This document shows, piece by piece, positions 15,587 through 25,335 of a stretch of DNA of 55,667 nucleotides. Where the stretch lies: assembly GCA_051889975.1 (NCBI GenBank), contig JBJFDJ010000012.1:1-55667 (forward strand), written 5' to 3'. Within the stretch, counting starts at the first letter, position 1. Every line of letters begins with the position of its first letter. The translations under genes and the position numbers were made by a program. This DNA is from UBA9845 sp051889975. GTDB lineage: Bacteria; Bacillota; Clostridia; Christensenellales; UBA1242. The notes under the pieces are model-generated. The model saw only the letters and a list, made by a program, of their open reading frames with translations, had not been told where the DNA came from and made no database searches.

Positions 15587-17503
15587 ATGGCTGACATTTT
15601 AGAAAAATCACAACATTACAACGCTGGGGACATTCAGGTTTTGGAAGGTCTTGAACCTGTTAGAAAGCGACCTGGTATGTATATTGGTAGCACAGACGAG
15701 CGTGGACTTCATCACCTTATAACCGAAATTGTTGACAACAGCATTGACGAAGCACTTGCAGGTTTTTGCACAGGCATAGAAGTCACTTTGCAAAAAGATG
15801 GCAGTTGCAAAGTTAAAGACAATGGTCGTGGAATTCCAACAGGCATACATATGCCAGAAAACAAGAGTGCCGTTGAAATTGTTTTAACAAAACTTCACGC
15901 AGGTGGCAAGTTTGGTGGCGAAGGCTATCACATAAGTGGTGGACTTCATGGTGTTGGTTTGTCTTGTGTTAATGCGCTCAGCGAATGGCTGACAGTTGAT
16001 GTATATCAAAATGGCAATCACTATTATCAACTATACAAAAGGGGCATTCCACAACAAGATTTAAAAATTGTTGGAACTGCTGACCACACAGGCACCACAG
16101 TAACATTTTTGCCAGATGCCGAGATTTTTGAAACAACTCATTTTAACTATGAAACAATAAGGTCTAGGTTTAGAGAAATTGCATTTTTAAACAAGGGTAT
16201 TAAAATAAGCATAAAAGACGAACGTGGCGAAGAAGTCAAACAAGACGAATTTCACTATGATGGTGGCATAATTGAATATGTAAACTACTTAAATCAAAAC
16301 AAAACAGCCCTGTTTGAAAATCCAGTTTACATCAACAAAATGAGCACCAATTATGAAGTTGAAATTGCGCTTCAATACAACGACACATACAACGAAATAA
16401 TTTACAGCTATGCAAACAACATAAACACCGAAGAAGGTGGAACGCACCTTGTTGGTTTTAAAAACAGTTTGACAAAAATAATAAACGATTATGGCCACAA
16501 AGAAAAACTTTTAAAGCCAGAAGAAAAACTATCGGGTGACGATGTTAGGGAAGGTTTGACGGCAATTATAAGTGTTAAGTTAACCGACCCACAATTTGAA
16601 GGTCAAACAAAGACAAAACTTGGCAACAGCAACATGAAAGGTTATGTTGAAAAGGCAATGGACGAAGGTTTTGGCTCGTATTTGGAAGAAAACCCAAAAG
16701 ACGCCAAAGAGATTATACTTCGCAGTATAACGGCGCAAAGGGCAAGAGATGCAGCCCGAAACGCAAGAGAACTTGCACGCCGAAAAGGAGCATTGGAAAC
16801 AACAACTCTGCCTGGCAAATTGAGTGATTGCAGTGAGCAAAATCCAAAATTCTGCGAAATATATCTTGTTGAGGGTGACAGTGCTGGTGGAAGTGCAAAA
16901 CTTGGCAGAGACCCAAGATTTCAGGCAATTTTACCACTGCGTGGCAAGATATTAAACGTTGAAAAGGCAAGGCTTGCAAGAGCACTTGGCAATGAAGAAA
17001 TCAAGTCAATGATAACTGCTTTTGGCTGTGGCATGCAAGATGACTTTGACGAAAGCAAATTGAGATATGACAAAATTATATGTATGACCGATGCCGATGT
17101 TGACGGCAGTCACATAAGAATTTTGATGTTGACATTCTTTTTTAGATTTATGCGTGGACTCATTGAAAAAGGACATGTTTACATTGCTCAACCACCACTT
17201 TACAAAATTGAGTGTGGCGCAGAACATCACTATTTTTATGATGAAGATAGCTTGACAAACTTTTTGGCAAGCAACACAAAAAAGATAACAAGTCAACAAA
17301 GATACAAAGGTCTTGGCGAAATGGACGCAGAACAATTGTGGGAAACAACAATGGACCCAGAACAACGCACCTTGTTAAAAGTTACAATGGAAGACGCCAT
17401 TGAAGCAGACAGAATATTTAATGACCTTATGGGAGACAACCCAGAAGTTCGCCGAAAATTTATTGAAGAAAATGCAAAACTTGTAAAAGATTTGGATGTG
17501 TAA
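15587..17503 (+). CDS. gyrB: DNA gyrase subunit B
   Basis: GyrB carries the ATPase that drives negative supercoiling. The GHKL ATP site is visible (EIVDNSIDEALAGF, DNGRGIPTG, HISGGLHGVGLSCVN). The TOPRIM metal site follows (LVEGDSAGGSAKLGRD, ILPLRGKILNVEKA, DADVDGSHIRIL), and the C-terminal tail has YKGLGEMDAEQLWETTMDPE. Length is 638 residues, normal. GGAGATATT precedes the ATG. gyrA follows after 170 bases. Confidence 0.97.
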   Translation: MADILEKSQHYNAGDIQVLEGLEPVRKRPGMYIGSTDERGLHHLITEIVDNSIDEALAGFCTGIEVTLQKDGSCKVKDNGRGIPTGIHMPENKSAVEIVLTKLHAGGKFGGEGYHISGGLHGVGLSCVNALSEWLTVDVYQNGNHYYQLYKRGIPQQDLKIVGTADHTGTTVTFLPDAEIFETTHFNYETIRSRFREIAFLNKGIKISIKDERGEEVKQDEFHYDGGIIEYVNYLNQNKTALFENPVYINKMSTNYEVEIALQYNDTYNEIIYSYANNINTEEGGTHLVGFKNSLTKIINDYGHKEKLLKPEEKLSGDDVREGLTAIISVKLTDPQFEGQTKTKLGNSNMKGYVEKAMDEGFGSYLEENPKDAKEIILRSITAQRARDAARNARELARRKGALETTTLPGKLSDCSEQNPKFCEIYLVEGDSAGGSAKLGRDPRFQAILPLRGKILNVEKARLARALGNEEIKSMITAFGCGMQDDFDESKLRYDKIICMTDADVDGSHIRILMLTFFFRFMRGLIEKGHVYIAQPPLYKIECGAEHHYFYDEDSLTNFLASNTKKITSQQRYKGLGEMDAEQLWETTMDPEQRTLLKVTMEDAIEADRIFNDLMGDNPEVRRKFIEENAKLVKDLDV

Positions 17504-17673
17504 AACGCAATCTTAAATTTGTAATAAAATATTTTTAAAAACTATTAAAAAAGTTTGGATTGCTAAAAAAATATTTTTAAACAAAAACAAGAAGTATATA
17601 TTAAAAAAACATCAAATAGCAAAAAAACAACTTGCAAAAACATTGCAAAAAACTTTCCAGTATAGGAGAAAAA

Positions 17674-20175
17674 ATGATTAAGAAAAATGATTATAGTGAA
17701 GAACTATCAAAAATTTTAGAAAACAGCAAGGTTGTGCCTGTTGAGTTAAACGACCAAATGAAAACAAACTTTATTGCCTATGCAATGGCAGTAAATGTCA
17801 GCCGTGCAATACCAGATGTTAGAGATGGTTTAAAGCCTGTTCACAGAAGAATTATTTATGGCATGGGTGAAATGGGTGCAACCTATGACAAGCCATTTAA
17901 AAAGTCAGCCAGAACTGTTGGTGATGTTATGGGTAAATATCACCCACACGGCGATAGTTCCATTTATGACGCAATGGTTAGGTTGTCGCAAGATTTTTCA
18001 ATAAACTGCCCACTTGTTCAAGGACACGGCAACTTTGGTTCTATTGATGGCGATGGCGCTGCTGCAAGTCGTTACACCGAAGCTAGACTATCAAAGATAA
18101 GCAACGAAATGTTAAGAGATATTGACAAGGACACTGTTGATTTTGTTCCAAATTATGATGGCGAATTAAAAGAACCAGTTGTTTTGCCTTCTCGCTTTCC
18201 TAACTTGCTTGTTAATGGCAGTGACGGCATTGCAGTTGGCATGGCAACATATATTCCACCACACAATTTAAGAGAAGTTATAAATGGCTGTGTTGCAATG
18301 ATTGACAATCCAGACATTGATATTGACGAACTTATGAACTATATTCCAGCACCAGACTACCCAACTCGTGGAATGATTTTGGGTGGCACTGCAATTAAAC
18401 ATGCTTACATGACAGGTCGTGGTGGTGTTATTTTGCGTGGCAGAACCGAAATTGAAGAAGACGCAAGTGGAAGGTCACGCATAACAATAACCGAACTACC
18501 TTATCAAGTTAACAAATCAAAACTTGTTGCAACAATTGCTGAACTTGTCCGAGATAAAAAAGTTGAAGGAATTTCTAAACTTGTTGACCTTAGCAACCGC
18601 AAGGGCATCAAAATTGAAATTGATATNNNNNNNNNNNNNNNNNNNNNNNNNNNNNNNNNNNNNNNNNNNNNNNNNNNNNNNNNNNNNNNNNNNNNNNNNN
18701 NNNNNNNNNNNNNNNNNNNNNNNNNNAACACACAAGCAAATGCAATACTTGATATGAGACTTCAAAGATTGACAAATCTTGAAGTGTTTAAAATAAAGCA
18801 AGATTTAGAAAATTTGCACGCACAAATTGTTGATTTTGAAGACATTTTGGCACATGAATACAGAGTTTGGGAGATAATTAAAACAGAACTCAAAGAAATT
18901 GCCGACAAATATGGCGAAGACCGTAAAACTGAAATAAGTTTTGACTATTCTAGCATAGATATTGGTGATTTGATTGAAAAAGAAGATGTTGTTATAAGCT
19001 TGACGCATTGTGGCTATGTAAAAAGGCTTCCGGTTAAAGAATATCGTGCACAACACAGGGCGGGCAAAGGCATTGTTGGTTTGACAACAAAAGAAGAAGA
19101 TTTTGTTGAAAAGATTTTTGTAACACATTCACACGATGACTTGTTATTCTTTACAAGTTTGGGCAAAGTATATCGCATAAAAGCGTATGAAATACCAGAG
19201 GCATCTCGTCAGGCAAAAGGCAGGGCGATTGTTAACTTGTTGCAACTTTCTGCTGGCGAAGAAGTTACTTCATTGATACCACTTAAACAAGGTCAAGCAG
19301 GTTATTTGATGATGCTGACAAAATCTGGCTTAATTAAAAAGACTGCTTTAAGTGAATTTGACAGCATAAGAAAAACGGGCAAAATTGCCATAAAACTGAT
19401 TGAAGGTGACAGACTTATTGGTGCAGAATTTACAACCGGAAATGACGAAGTGCTTATTGCAACACACAATGGCAAATGCATTCACTTTGCTGAAACTGAT
19501 GTTAGAGCAATGGGCAGAGATACCCAAGGTGTTAAGAGTATGGACCTTGAAAATGGCGACTACCTTGTAAGTATGATTTGTTTAAAAAACACACAACAAG
19601 CAGACGCCAGCCAAACAGACGCAGAACAAAAACTTGACGAACAAACACAAGCAGAACAAGAAAACGCACAAAATTACAAAATATTAACGGTTACGGAAAA
19701 AGGAATTGGCAAGCGCTGTGATATATCAGAATATCGTTTGCAAATTCGTGCAGGCAAAGGTGTTAAGGCTGGTGTGTTCAATGAAAAAACTGGCAAACTT
19801 GTTGGATTAAAACAAATTGGCGAAAAGGACGATGTAATTTTAATCAGTGACCAAGGCACAATAATCCGTATGAATGCAAGTGAAATTAGCGAGTTTGGCA
19901 GAGACACTTTGGGCGTAAGAGTTATGAGAGTTCACGAAAACGAAAAAATTGTTTCAATTGCCGTCACTCCATCAAACGAAGACGAACTTGTTGAAAGTGA
20001 AGCAGACGAACTTGAAAAAGAAAGTCCTGCAAGCGACATTAATATGAGTGATGAGTTGCAGTCAAATCAATTAAGTGATGAATTAAATGATAATCAATTA
20101 AGTGATGAATTAAATGACAGCCAAGTAAGTGATTTGCAAGGCGAATTTAACACAGATGCAGAAGGCGAGATATAA
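17674..20175 (+). CDS. gyrA: DNA gyrase subunit A, interrupted by an assembly gap
   Basis: GyrA cuts and rejoins the DNA segment passed by gyrase. The QRDR (HPHGDSSIYDAMVRLSQDF) keeps the Ser and Asp linked to quinolone sensitivity, and the catalytic Tyr lies in AASRYTEARL. The frame is interrupted by 100 N after KGIKIEID and resumes at NTQANAILDMRLQRLTN. By family comparison about 110 residues are missing. The GyrA box is the variant QHRAGKG. The C-terminal pinwheel carries a Gln/Ala/Glu-rich insert of about 30 residues (near NTQQADASQTDAEQ), and the tail repeats LSDELNDNQ-like units. The ATG at 17674 follows AGGAGAAAA. A terminator closes the gyrBA unit. Confidence 0.95.
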   Translation: MIKKNDYSEELSKILENSKVVPVELNDQMKTNFIAYAMAVNVSRAIPDVRDGLKPVHRRIIYGMGEMGATYDKPFKKSARTVGDVMGKYHPHGDSSIYDAMVRLSQDFSINCPLVQGHGNFGSIDGDGAAASRYTEARLSKISNEMLRDIDKDTVDFVPNYDGELKEPVVLPSRFPNLLVNGSDGIAVGMATYIPPHNLREVINGCVAMIDNPDIDIDELMNYIPAPDYPTRGMILGGTAIKHAYMTGRGGVILRGRTEIEEDASGRSRITITELPYQVNKSKLVATIAELVRDKKVEGISKLVDLSNRKGIKIEIDXXXXXXXXXXXXXXXXXXXXXXXXXXXXXXXXXXNTQANAILDMRLQRLTNLEVFKIKQDLENLHAQIVDFEDILAHEYRVWEIIKTELKEIADKYGEDRKTEISFDYSSIDIGDLIEKEDVVISLTHCGYVKRLPVKEYRAQHRAGKGIVGLTTKEEDFVEKIFVTHSHDDLLFFTSLGKVYRIKAYEIPEASRQAKGRAIVNLLQLSAGEEVTSLIPLKQGQAGYLMMLTKSGLIKKTALSEFDSIRKTGKIAIKLIEGDRLIGAEFTTGNDEVLIATHNGKCIHFAETDVRAMGRDTQGVKSMDLENGDYLVSMICLKNTQQADASQTDAEQKLDEQTQAEQENAQNYKILTVTEKGIGKRCDISEYRLQIRAGKGVKAGVFNEKTGKLVGLKQIGEKDDVILISDQGTIIRMNASEISEFGRDTLGVRVMRVHENEKIVSIAVTPSNEDELVESEADELEKESPASDINMSDELQSNQLSDELNDNQLSDELNDSQVSDLQGEFNTDAEGEI
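18627..18726. other. Assembly gap (100 N) inside gyrA
   Basis: Conserved sequence on either side shows that roughly 110 residues (about 340 bases) should lie here, so 100 is a placeholder. Confidence 0.9.
20050..20133 (+). repeat. In-frame tandem repeats in the gyrA tail
   Basis: About three units encode LSDELNDNQ-like peptides. They lie in the acidic tail after the last pinwheel blade and are spaced 27-30 bases apart. Confidence 0.75.
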
Positions 20176-20194
20176 ACAATCACATTTTTATAAT

Positions 20195-20234
20195 AAAAAA
20201 CACATTAAGAAAATTTGCTTGATGTGTTTTTTTG
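20195..20234 (+). terminator. Terminator after gyrA
   Basis: CACATTAAG pairs with CTTGATGTG (one G-U) and is flanked by A6 and T7. Confidence 0.85.
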
Positions 20235-20611
20235 TTGCTGGTGCAATGCTTTGCAACTTTGTTATATTTTTTGTTTTTATTGTTAAAATTTGCAATCAAA
20301 TAACTTGCAGGAATATTGGGCAAAACTTATGTTTATGTAAATTGTGAAGGTGTGATTTATTGTGGGTTTTGCTGACGGCAACATTAAAATTTGACTTGCT
20401 AAAATTTAATATCACATAATTTTTATTGACAAAAAAGTCATATATTTTTTAAATATTTAAAAAAAGTGATAAATAAAAAAGCTACAACAATTTAAAAATT
20501 TTGAAAAATATTTTTAAAATTATTATAAAATTTAACATAATATTTTTAAATAAAGTTAAAAAATTGATTTATCTGTTTTTATATGTTAAAATAATGAAAA
20601 TGGAGTTTTAA
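20235..20611. other. Intergenic region between gyrA and the DUF975-like gene
   Basis: No gene is seen. Positions about 20386-20425 hold an inverted-repeat-like sequence followed by TATCACATAA that resembles 41247-41284. Confidence 0.5.
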
Positions 20612-21247
20612 ATGGCAAATTACAATTTTTATTTAACATCTAAACAATGCAAAGAACAAGCAAGTGATGTTTTGCGTGGAAGTTACAAACAATCTGCTGG
20701 CATAACTGCAATTTTTTTGGTGATTATGCTTTGTTTGGTTGCGCTGACAACTTTGTTATCAATTTTTGTGGCGTGGTGGATTTCAATTCCACTTGGCTTG
20801 TTAACTCTTTTGGTTTTTGCAATTTTGCTGTATGGATACAACACATATTGTTTAAATCTTGCACAAGAAAAAAGTGTTAAAACATCAGATTTGTTTGCAG
20901 GCTTTGGCAAGAATTTGGGAAAGATTATCAAAGTGAGCATAAAGAGATTTTTACTATCTATATTTTGGCTTGCTGTGTTGGTTGTTCCTTATTTTGTAAA
21001 GTCAATAGGTTACAGTATGTCAACACTTATGTTGATTGATAACCCAAAATACAATGCCGAAAATGTGTTAAAAGAAAGCAAGCATTTTATGAAGCAAAAT
21101 TATGGTCGCTATGTTAAATTTCAACTGAGTTTCATTTGGTGGTTTTTGCTTTGTGTTGTAAGTGGTGGGATTGCACTTTTGTGGGTATTCCCTAAATATT
21201 CAACTTCAAAAGCAGTATTTTATGAAAATTTAAAAACAGATTTTTAA
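20612..21247 (+). CDS. DUF975-like multi-pass membrane protein
   Basis: The 211-residue protein begins with a soluble helix (KQCKEQASDVLRGSYKQSAG) typical of DUF975, then has about four to five membrane segments: residues 30-50, 55-80, 110-130 and 170-195. The conserved Ile/Leu-rich final part with GGIALLWVFPKYSTSKAVFY matches the family pattern as I remember it. The function of the family is not known. GGAG precedes the ATG. It stands alone with its own terminator. Confidence 0.7.
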   Translation: MANYNFYLTSKQCKEQASDVLRGSYKQSAGITAIFLVIMLCLVALTTLLSIFVAWWISIPLGLLTLLVFAILLYGYNTYCLNLAQEKSVKTSDLFAGFGKNLGKIIKVSIKRFLLSIFWLAVLVVPYFVKSIGYSMSTLMLIDNPKYNAENVLKESKHFMKQNYGRYVKFQLSFIWWFLLCVVSGGIALLWVFPKYSTSKAVFYENLKTDF

Positions 21248-21262
21248 AAAAATCTGTTTTTT
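21234..21262 (+). terminator. Terminator after the DUF975-like gene
   Basis: AAACAGATTTTT and AAAAATCTGTTT pair and are followed by a T run. The stem begins within the last codons of the gene. Confidence 0.8.
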
Positions 21263-21324
21263 TGTGCTTATTCAACTTTTATTTTTTAAAATTGTCTTAT
21301 GCCTTTGCTGTTTTACTTTTTATT

Positions 21325-21384
21325 GTGTAAACAAACAAAACATAGTTAAGTTTTAATAAACTCTCATCAGCATACTTAAATGCT
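21325..21384 (-). repeat. Dispersed intergenic repeat, copy R2 (full length)
   Basis: The reverse complement reads AGCATTTAAGTATGCTGATG, then AGTTTATTAAAACTT and GTTTGTTTACAC. It differs from R1 at 7 of 60 positions by eye. It lies between convergent genes. Confidence 0.8.
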
Positions 21385-21421
21385 TTTGATAATTTTATTG
21401 TGATGAAATAAATAAAATTTT

Positions 21422-21682
21422 TTAGTAATTTTCTTTATCTTTGCCAGAATATGTCACATCGTTTCTTTTAAACAAAATTTTGCCTCTTTGATAAAATGTG
21501 GCAAATACAAGCCAAAGAGCAGACAAAAAAACTAAAACATAAACAATTACAGCTCCGGCACTTGGAACAGCACCAAAAATTGCTGTGACCAAATTCCAAT
21601 CAAAAATGCCAACCAATCCCCAATTTATAGAGCCAATTAACACAAAAATTGCTGTAATTATATTAATAACAACTATTGCCAT
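21422..21682 (-). CDS. DUF378-like small membrane protein
   Basis: The 86-residue protein has two or three hydrophobic segments with the DUF378 pattern IGSINWGLVGIFDWNLV near the N-terminus, then VIVYVLVFLSALWLVFATF and a charged tail. The function is unknown. A strong AAGGAGGTAAAG site precedes the ATG. The gene is monocistronic as far as can be seen. Confidence 0.8.
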   Translation of the reverse strand: MAIVVINIITAIFVLIGSINWGLVGIFDWNLVTAIFGAVPSAGAVIVYVLVFLSALWLVFATFYQRGKILFKRNDVTYSGKDKENY

Positions 21683-21935
21683 GTCTTTACCTCCTTTGCC
21701 TTATTTTGTGCAAAATACGGTCTTATATACGCAACAACTTGCATACATCTTGGTATATCAAAAAAACAAAAGCGCAGGCTAAAAAAATGACTGTTAATGC
21801 TTTTGTTTTTGATAAAATTTTTAAATTTTCAGTGACGAATTTTAATTTTTAAAATAGCTATATTTTGCCAATTTTTAGTGATTAATTAAATAGTATATAG
21901 TTTTTGTATTAATATGTTAAATTTTTATTAATTAC

Positions 21936-22208
21936 CTAACTAAGTCTTTTTTCAAACTCTGTTAAGCCTAGTTGAACATATTGTTTTTGTTCGGGATCCA
22001 AATAATTTAACAAACCCAAAAGTTCGCCAACGTGGGTTAACTCCTCGTTGCGTATGTTCATCCAAGTTTGTTTTGCCATTGGGTCGGTTGTTGACTTGAT
22101 GTGATTGTCATACTCTATCACTGCCTGTATTTCGCCACAAAGGTCTTGTCTTGCATTTTGCAAAACATCAAAATTGTTCATTGAAGATTGATTGCTAAAA
22201 ATATTCAT
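21936..22208 (-). CDS. Small ferritin-like protein
   Basis: The 90-residue protein has two helices with carboxylate and His ligands arranged as in ferritin-like or rubrerythrin folds: LCGEIQAVIEYDNHI and NIRNEELTHVGELLGLLNYL. The family usually has a four-helix bundle, so this two-helix protein probably dimerises. Similar short proteins occur as spore-coat or peroxide-related proteins in Bacillota; that link is inference. AAAGGAG precedes the ATG. Confidence 0.65.
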   Translation of the reverse strand: MNIFSNQSSMNNFDVLQNARQDLCGEIQAVIEYDNHIKSTTDPMAKQTWMNIRNEELTHVGELLGLLNYLDPEQKQYVQLGLTEFEKRLS

Positions 22209-22339
22209 TACTTATTCTCCTTTATAATAAATATTCAAAACAATCTTCATTTGTTAACAACAAAAAATTTAAATATTTTTAAAAATTATTCATTTTTATT
22301 AAAAATTGGCAATTTTTTGCAAAATTTTAGTGTTTTTTG

Positions 22340-23005
22340 TTAAAATTGGACATATTTTTGTTTGATTTTTAAAATTTTAATTTCATAAACCATATTAAAA
22401 ATTTTGTAAAATACAAATGAAATTAAAAGAGTTGTCAATAATATTGCCACAGCAGAAACGGCGCAAACAACCCAACTGATGTCATACACATAAAAAAATG
22501 GATATGGACCTTCCAGCACTTTTAAAATATTTAATACAATGCAAATTACACCATAAAGCAGGGTTGGAATGATTGGAAAAACAATGCTAAATTTTTTTAA
22601 ATACATTTGATTTTCAAACAGCAAAAATGAAATTATAGACAAAATAGGGCAGGCAAGATGATGAAAAAAACTTGAGCTGTTAAACATCAAAAAATTAAAA
22701 CTGGCAGGATACATGGGAATTAAAACAAGTGAAACCACAACAAATGTAATTGTTAAGCAGACGGTTGCAACATATTTTAAATAAATCACCCAACTTTTTA
22801 TGCCATTTTTTGAAAATATTGCATAAATGCAAAAAATTGTGCTTACAATTAATGCAAAATAATTGCTAATTTCGGTGTAATATTTAAAAACTCGTATGCC
22901 ATGCCTTTTAATGCTTAAAACAAGGGCAATTATTTCAAATGCCACAATTAATAAATTTATTGCAAGTGCCCAATTGATTTTGTTGTATTTTTCTGTTTTT
23001 GTCAT
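22340..23005 (-). CDS. Six-helix membrane protein, Pr6Pr-like
   Basis: The 221-residue protein has about six hydrophobic helices. FKYYTEISNYFALIVS after the first loop and a paired His (SSSFFHHLACPIL) in the middle resemble the Pr6Pr or FAR-17a/AIG1-like family, from memory. The biochemical role is unknown; the paired His could bind metal or act in a hydrolase. AAAAAGGTAAA precedes the ATG. Confidence 0.55.
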   Translation of the reverse strand: MTKTEKYNKINWALAINLLIVAFEIIALVLSIKRHGIRVFKYYTEISNYFALIVSTIFCIYAIFSKNGIKSWVIYLKYVATVCLTITFVVVSLVLIPMYPASFNFLMFNSSSFFHHLACPILSIISFLLFENQMYLKKFSIVFPIIPTLLYGVICIVLNILKVLEGPYPFFYVYDISWVVCAVSAVAILLTTLLISFVFYKIFNMVYEIKILKIKQKYVQF

Positions 23006-23426
23006 AAAATTTTACCTTTTTTATTTTGATTTTATTTTATACAAAATTCGCAAAAATACTTTAAAAATTCATATTTATTTGTCATTTTTTTTATATAAAA
23101 AATTTTTATATATGATTTTGTTATAAATTTGCGCTAAAGAAAATCTGATAAATAATATAAAAATGCAAAAAGCTTTAACATAAAAATGTTTTAAAAAATT
23201 AACTAAAATGGCAAAAAATTTGTGATTTAATTCACATATAACAACAAAAATTAAAATTAATTTGCGTGAAAAATAAGCTTAACGCTAAAAAATTAAAACG
23301 CATTTTATTGCAAACTTATAAATCAATATAAATATTTAAAATTTTTAAAAATATTTATATTTAAAATTTTAAAAAAACAGCTAAAGTTGTTTAAAAAAAG
23401 TTAAAAAAACAATATAATTAATTTGT
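23006..23426. other. AT-rich divergent intergenic region
   Basis: There is no gene between the divergent Pr6Pr-like and glycosylase genes. The right edge carries TATAAT at 23413-23418. The rest is low-complexity A/T sequence with several TTTAAA-type palindromes. Confidence 0.5.
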
Positions 23427-23945
23427 ATGAAAAAAATTGTTGATGAAAAATTTTTTAAAACCGACACCATAAGCCTTGCAAAAAATTTGCTTGGAAAGTG
23501 GCTGTGCGCAGATATTGACGGCAAAACAATTATGTCGCAAATCACCGAAACAGAAGCATATTTGGGCATAAATGACAGTGCGTGTCACACATACAAAGCA
23601 AAACGAACAAAACGCACAGAACCAATGTGGCAAGCAGGTGGCACAATTTATGTTTATATGTGTTATGGAATGCATTATTTGTTTAATATAGTGAGCAGAG
23701 AAATAGACGAGCCAGAGGCAGTTTTAATACGTGCTGTTGCAGATGCAAATGGGCCGGCAAAAGTTACAAAATATTTTGGAATAGATAAAAATTTGAATGG
23801 CCAAAAAATTATAGATAACAAAAAAATCAGCTTGTTTGATGATGGAAAAACCTACAAATACACAACTTCAAAAAGAGTTGGCATAAATTATGCTCTGCAA
23901 AAAGATAGAGATGCTTTGCTTAGATTTATACTTGATAAAAAATAG
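23427..23945 (+). CDS. mpg: DNA-3-methyladenine glycosylase (AAG/MPG family)
   Basis: The enzyme removes alkylated purines in base-excision repair. The family blocks are clear: AKNLLGKWLCADIDG, ITETEAYLGINDSACHTYKA with the catalytic Glu, GGTIYVYMCYGMHYLFNIV and PEAVLIRAV. At 172 residues it is slightly shorter than usual, mainly at the C-terminus. No ribosome binding site is present; TATAAT ends 8 bases before the ATG, so the mRNA is probably leaderless. Confidence 0.92.
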   Translation: MKKIVDEKFFKTDTISLAKNLLGKWLCADIDGKTIMSQITETEAYLGINDSACHTYKAKRTKRTEPMWQAGGTIYVYMCYGMHYLFNIVSREIDEPEAVLIRAVADANGPAKVTKYFGIDKNLNGQKIIDNKKISLFDDGKTYKYTTSKRVGINYALQKDRDALLRFILDKK

Positions 23946-24045
23946 TTTAATCATAAAATTGAAATATTAATTTAAAATATAGTAACAAAATAATAGACAA
24001 AATAGTTATTAAATAATAACCAAATAAATTTAATATTATAACAAA

Positions 24046-24074
24046 TTGACAAATAAATATAAAAAATTTATAAT
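24046..24074 (+). promoter_or_regulatory. rsmG promoter, consensus and leaderless
   Basis: TTGACA and TATAAT are perfect consensus boxes 17 bases apart. Only GTAAAT separates the -10 from the ATG at 24081, so the first transcribed base should be at or within a base or two of the start codon. Confidence 0.8.
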
Positions 24075-24080
24075 GTAAAT

Positions 24081-24809
24081 ATGATAAGCGAAGAAATAAA
24101 ACAAAAAAATGAAAAAATGCTGTGCGAAGTGTTAAATCAATTAAACATCAAACCAACAGAGCAAATGTTTAAACAATTTTATACATACTTTGAATATTTG
24201 GTTGAATATAATAACAAGGTAAATCTAACTGCCATTACAACAATTGATGAAGTATATCTAAAACATTTTGCCGATAGTATGCTGGGTGCAAAATATATAA
24301 AAGCCGGTTCAAGTGTTTGTGATATTGGAACTGGTGCTGGTTTTCCGGGCGTTGTCTTAAAAATTATCAGACCAGATATAAAGTTGGTTTTGGTGGATAG
24401 TTTAAACAAAAGAGTTGAATTTTTAAATACTTTGTTAGAAAAATTGCAAATTGAAGATGTAAAAGTTTTTCATAACAGAGCAGAAGATGTTGCATTTAAA
24501 AACTTGTTTTTAAACTCATTTGATTATGTTGTTTCTAGGGCAGTTGCCAAGTTAAATACTCTATGTGAATATTGTTTGCCATATATCAAACCAGATGGTA
24601 ATTTTATTGCATACAAAAGCGTTGAAATAAATGACGAAATCAATGAAGCAAAAAATTGCATAAAAGTTTTGGGTGGTGAAATTGCCAACATTGAATCGGT
24701 GCGTTTAAACGATGTTACAGAAAGAAATTTTGTCATAATTAAAAAGGTTGCCAAAACGTCCTTAAAATATCCACGGGGTCAAAACAAACCAAGATTAAAA
24801 CCATTATAA
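24081..24809 (+). CDS. rsmG: 16S rRNA (guanine-N7)-methyltransferase RsmG
   Basis: RsmG (GidB) methylates G527 of 16S rRNA using SAM. The N-terminal VNLTAITTIDEVYLKHFADS and SAM-binding VCDIGTGAGFPG near residue 80 are typical, and DYVVSRAVAKL and PRGQNKPRLKPL close the pattern. Length is 242 residues. It sits before parA-parB as in many Bacillota, but mnmE and mnmG are not in front of it. Confidence 0.95.
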   Translation: MISEEIKQKNEKMLCEVLNQLNIKPTEQMFKQFYTYFEYLVEYNNKVNLTAITTIDEVYLKHFADSMLGAKYIKAGSSVCDIGTGAGFPGVVLKIIRPDIKLVLVDSLNKRVEFLNTLLEKLQIEDVKVFHNRAEDVAFKNLFLNSFDYVVSRAVAKLNTLCEYCLPYIKPDGNFIAYKSVEINDEINEAKNCIKVLGGEIANIESVRLNDVTERNFVIIKKVAKTSLKYPRGQNKPRLKPL

Positions 24810-24909
24810 TAAAATTGATGCGCAACGGCATTATTTATTTATAAATATTTTAAATATTAACGAATAAAAAGAGCGCATTCTTGACGCGATTTCTTATTTG
24901 ATTAAAAAT

Positions 24910-24925
24910 TGTTCCACGTGGAACA
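24910..24925. promoter_or_regulatory. parS site 1
   Basis: TGTTCCACGTGGAACA is a perfect 16-bp palindrome matching the B. subtilis-type parS consensus TGTTNCACGTGNAACA. Confidence 0.92.
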
Positions 24926-25064
24926 TAATTTCAAATAATTTACTTGGCTTTATTAATTAATACTTTTTGGTTAAAAATTTTAAACAGCTTAAAATATTAA
25001 ATAAACACAGTTGCAAAAAAGAATTTACATTAAATATTTAAAAAGTTATTTTTAGTTTTTGAAA

Positions 25065-25080
25065 TGTTTCATATGAAACA
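25065..25080. promoter_or_regulatory. parS-like site 2 (variant centre)
   Basis: TGTTTCATATGAAACA keeps both TGTTTC arms but has ATAT in place of ACGT in the centre. Confidence 0.65.
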
Positions 25081-25257
25081 TTTTTTTATTTATATTCAAT
25101 AAAAATCATTAACTCTTATAACATCGGAAGTTTTGTTAAACAGCCAATATGGCATATTTGGCAGTAAAACAGCACCACACGATTAAATATTAATGAGTTA
25201 TATCTTATTTATTGCAAATCTTTACACTTGGAAACATTTATCCTAGTTGACATCTTG

Positions 25258-25273
25258 TGTTTCACGTGAAACA
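25258..25273. promoter_or_regulatory. parS site 3 (exact consensus)
   Basis: TGTTTCACGTGAAACA is the textbook parS sequence, extended to an 18-bp palindrome by flanking G and C. Confidence 0.95.
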
Positions 25274-25335
25274 CTTAAAATTCGTTATAAAACTTATTAA
25301 AAAACGCAATAGTAGGATACACAAATTTTGTTTTT

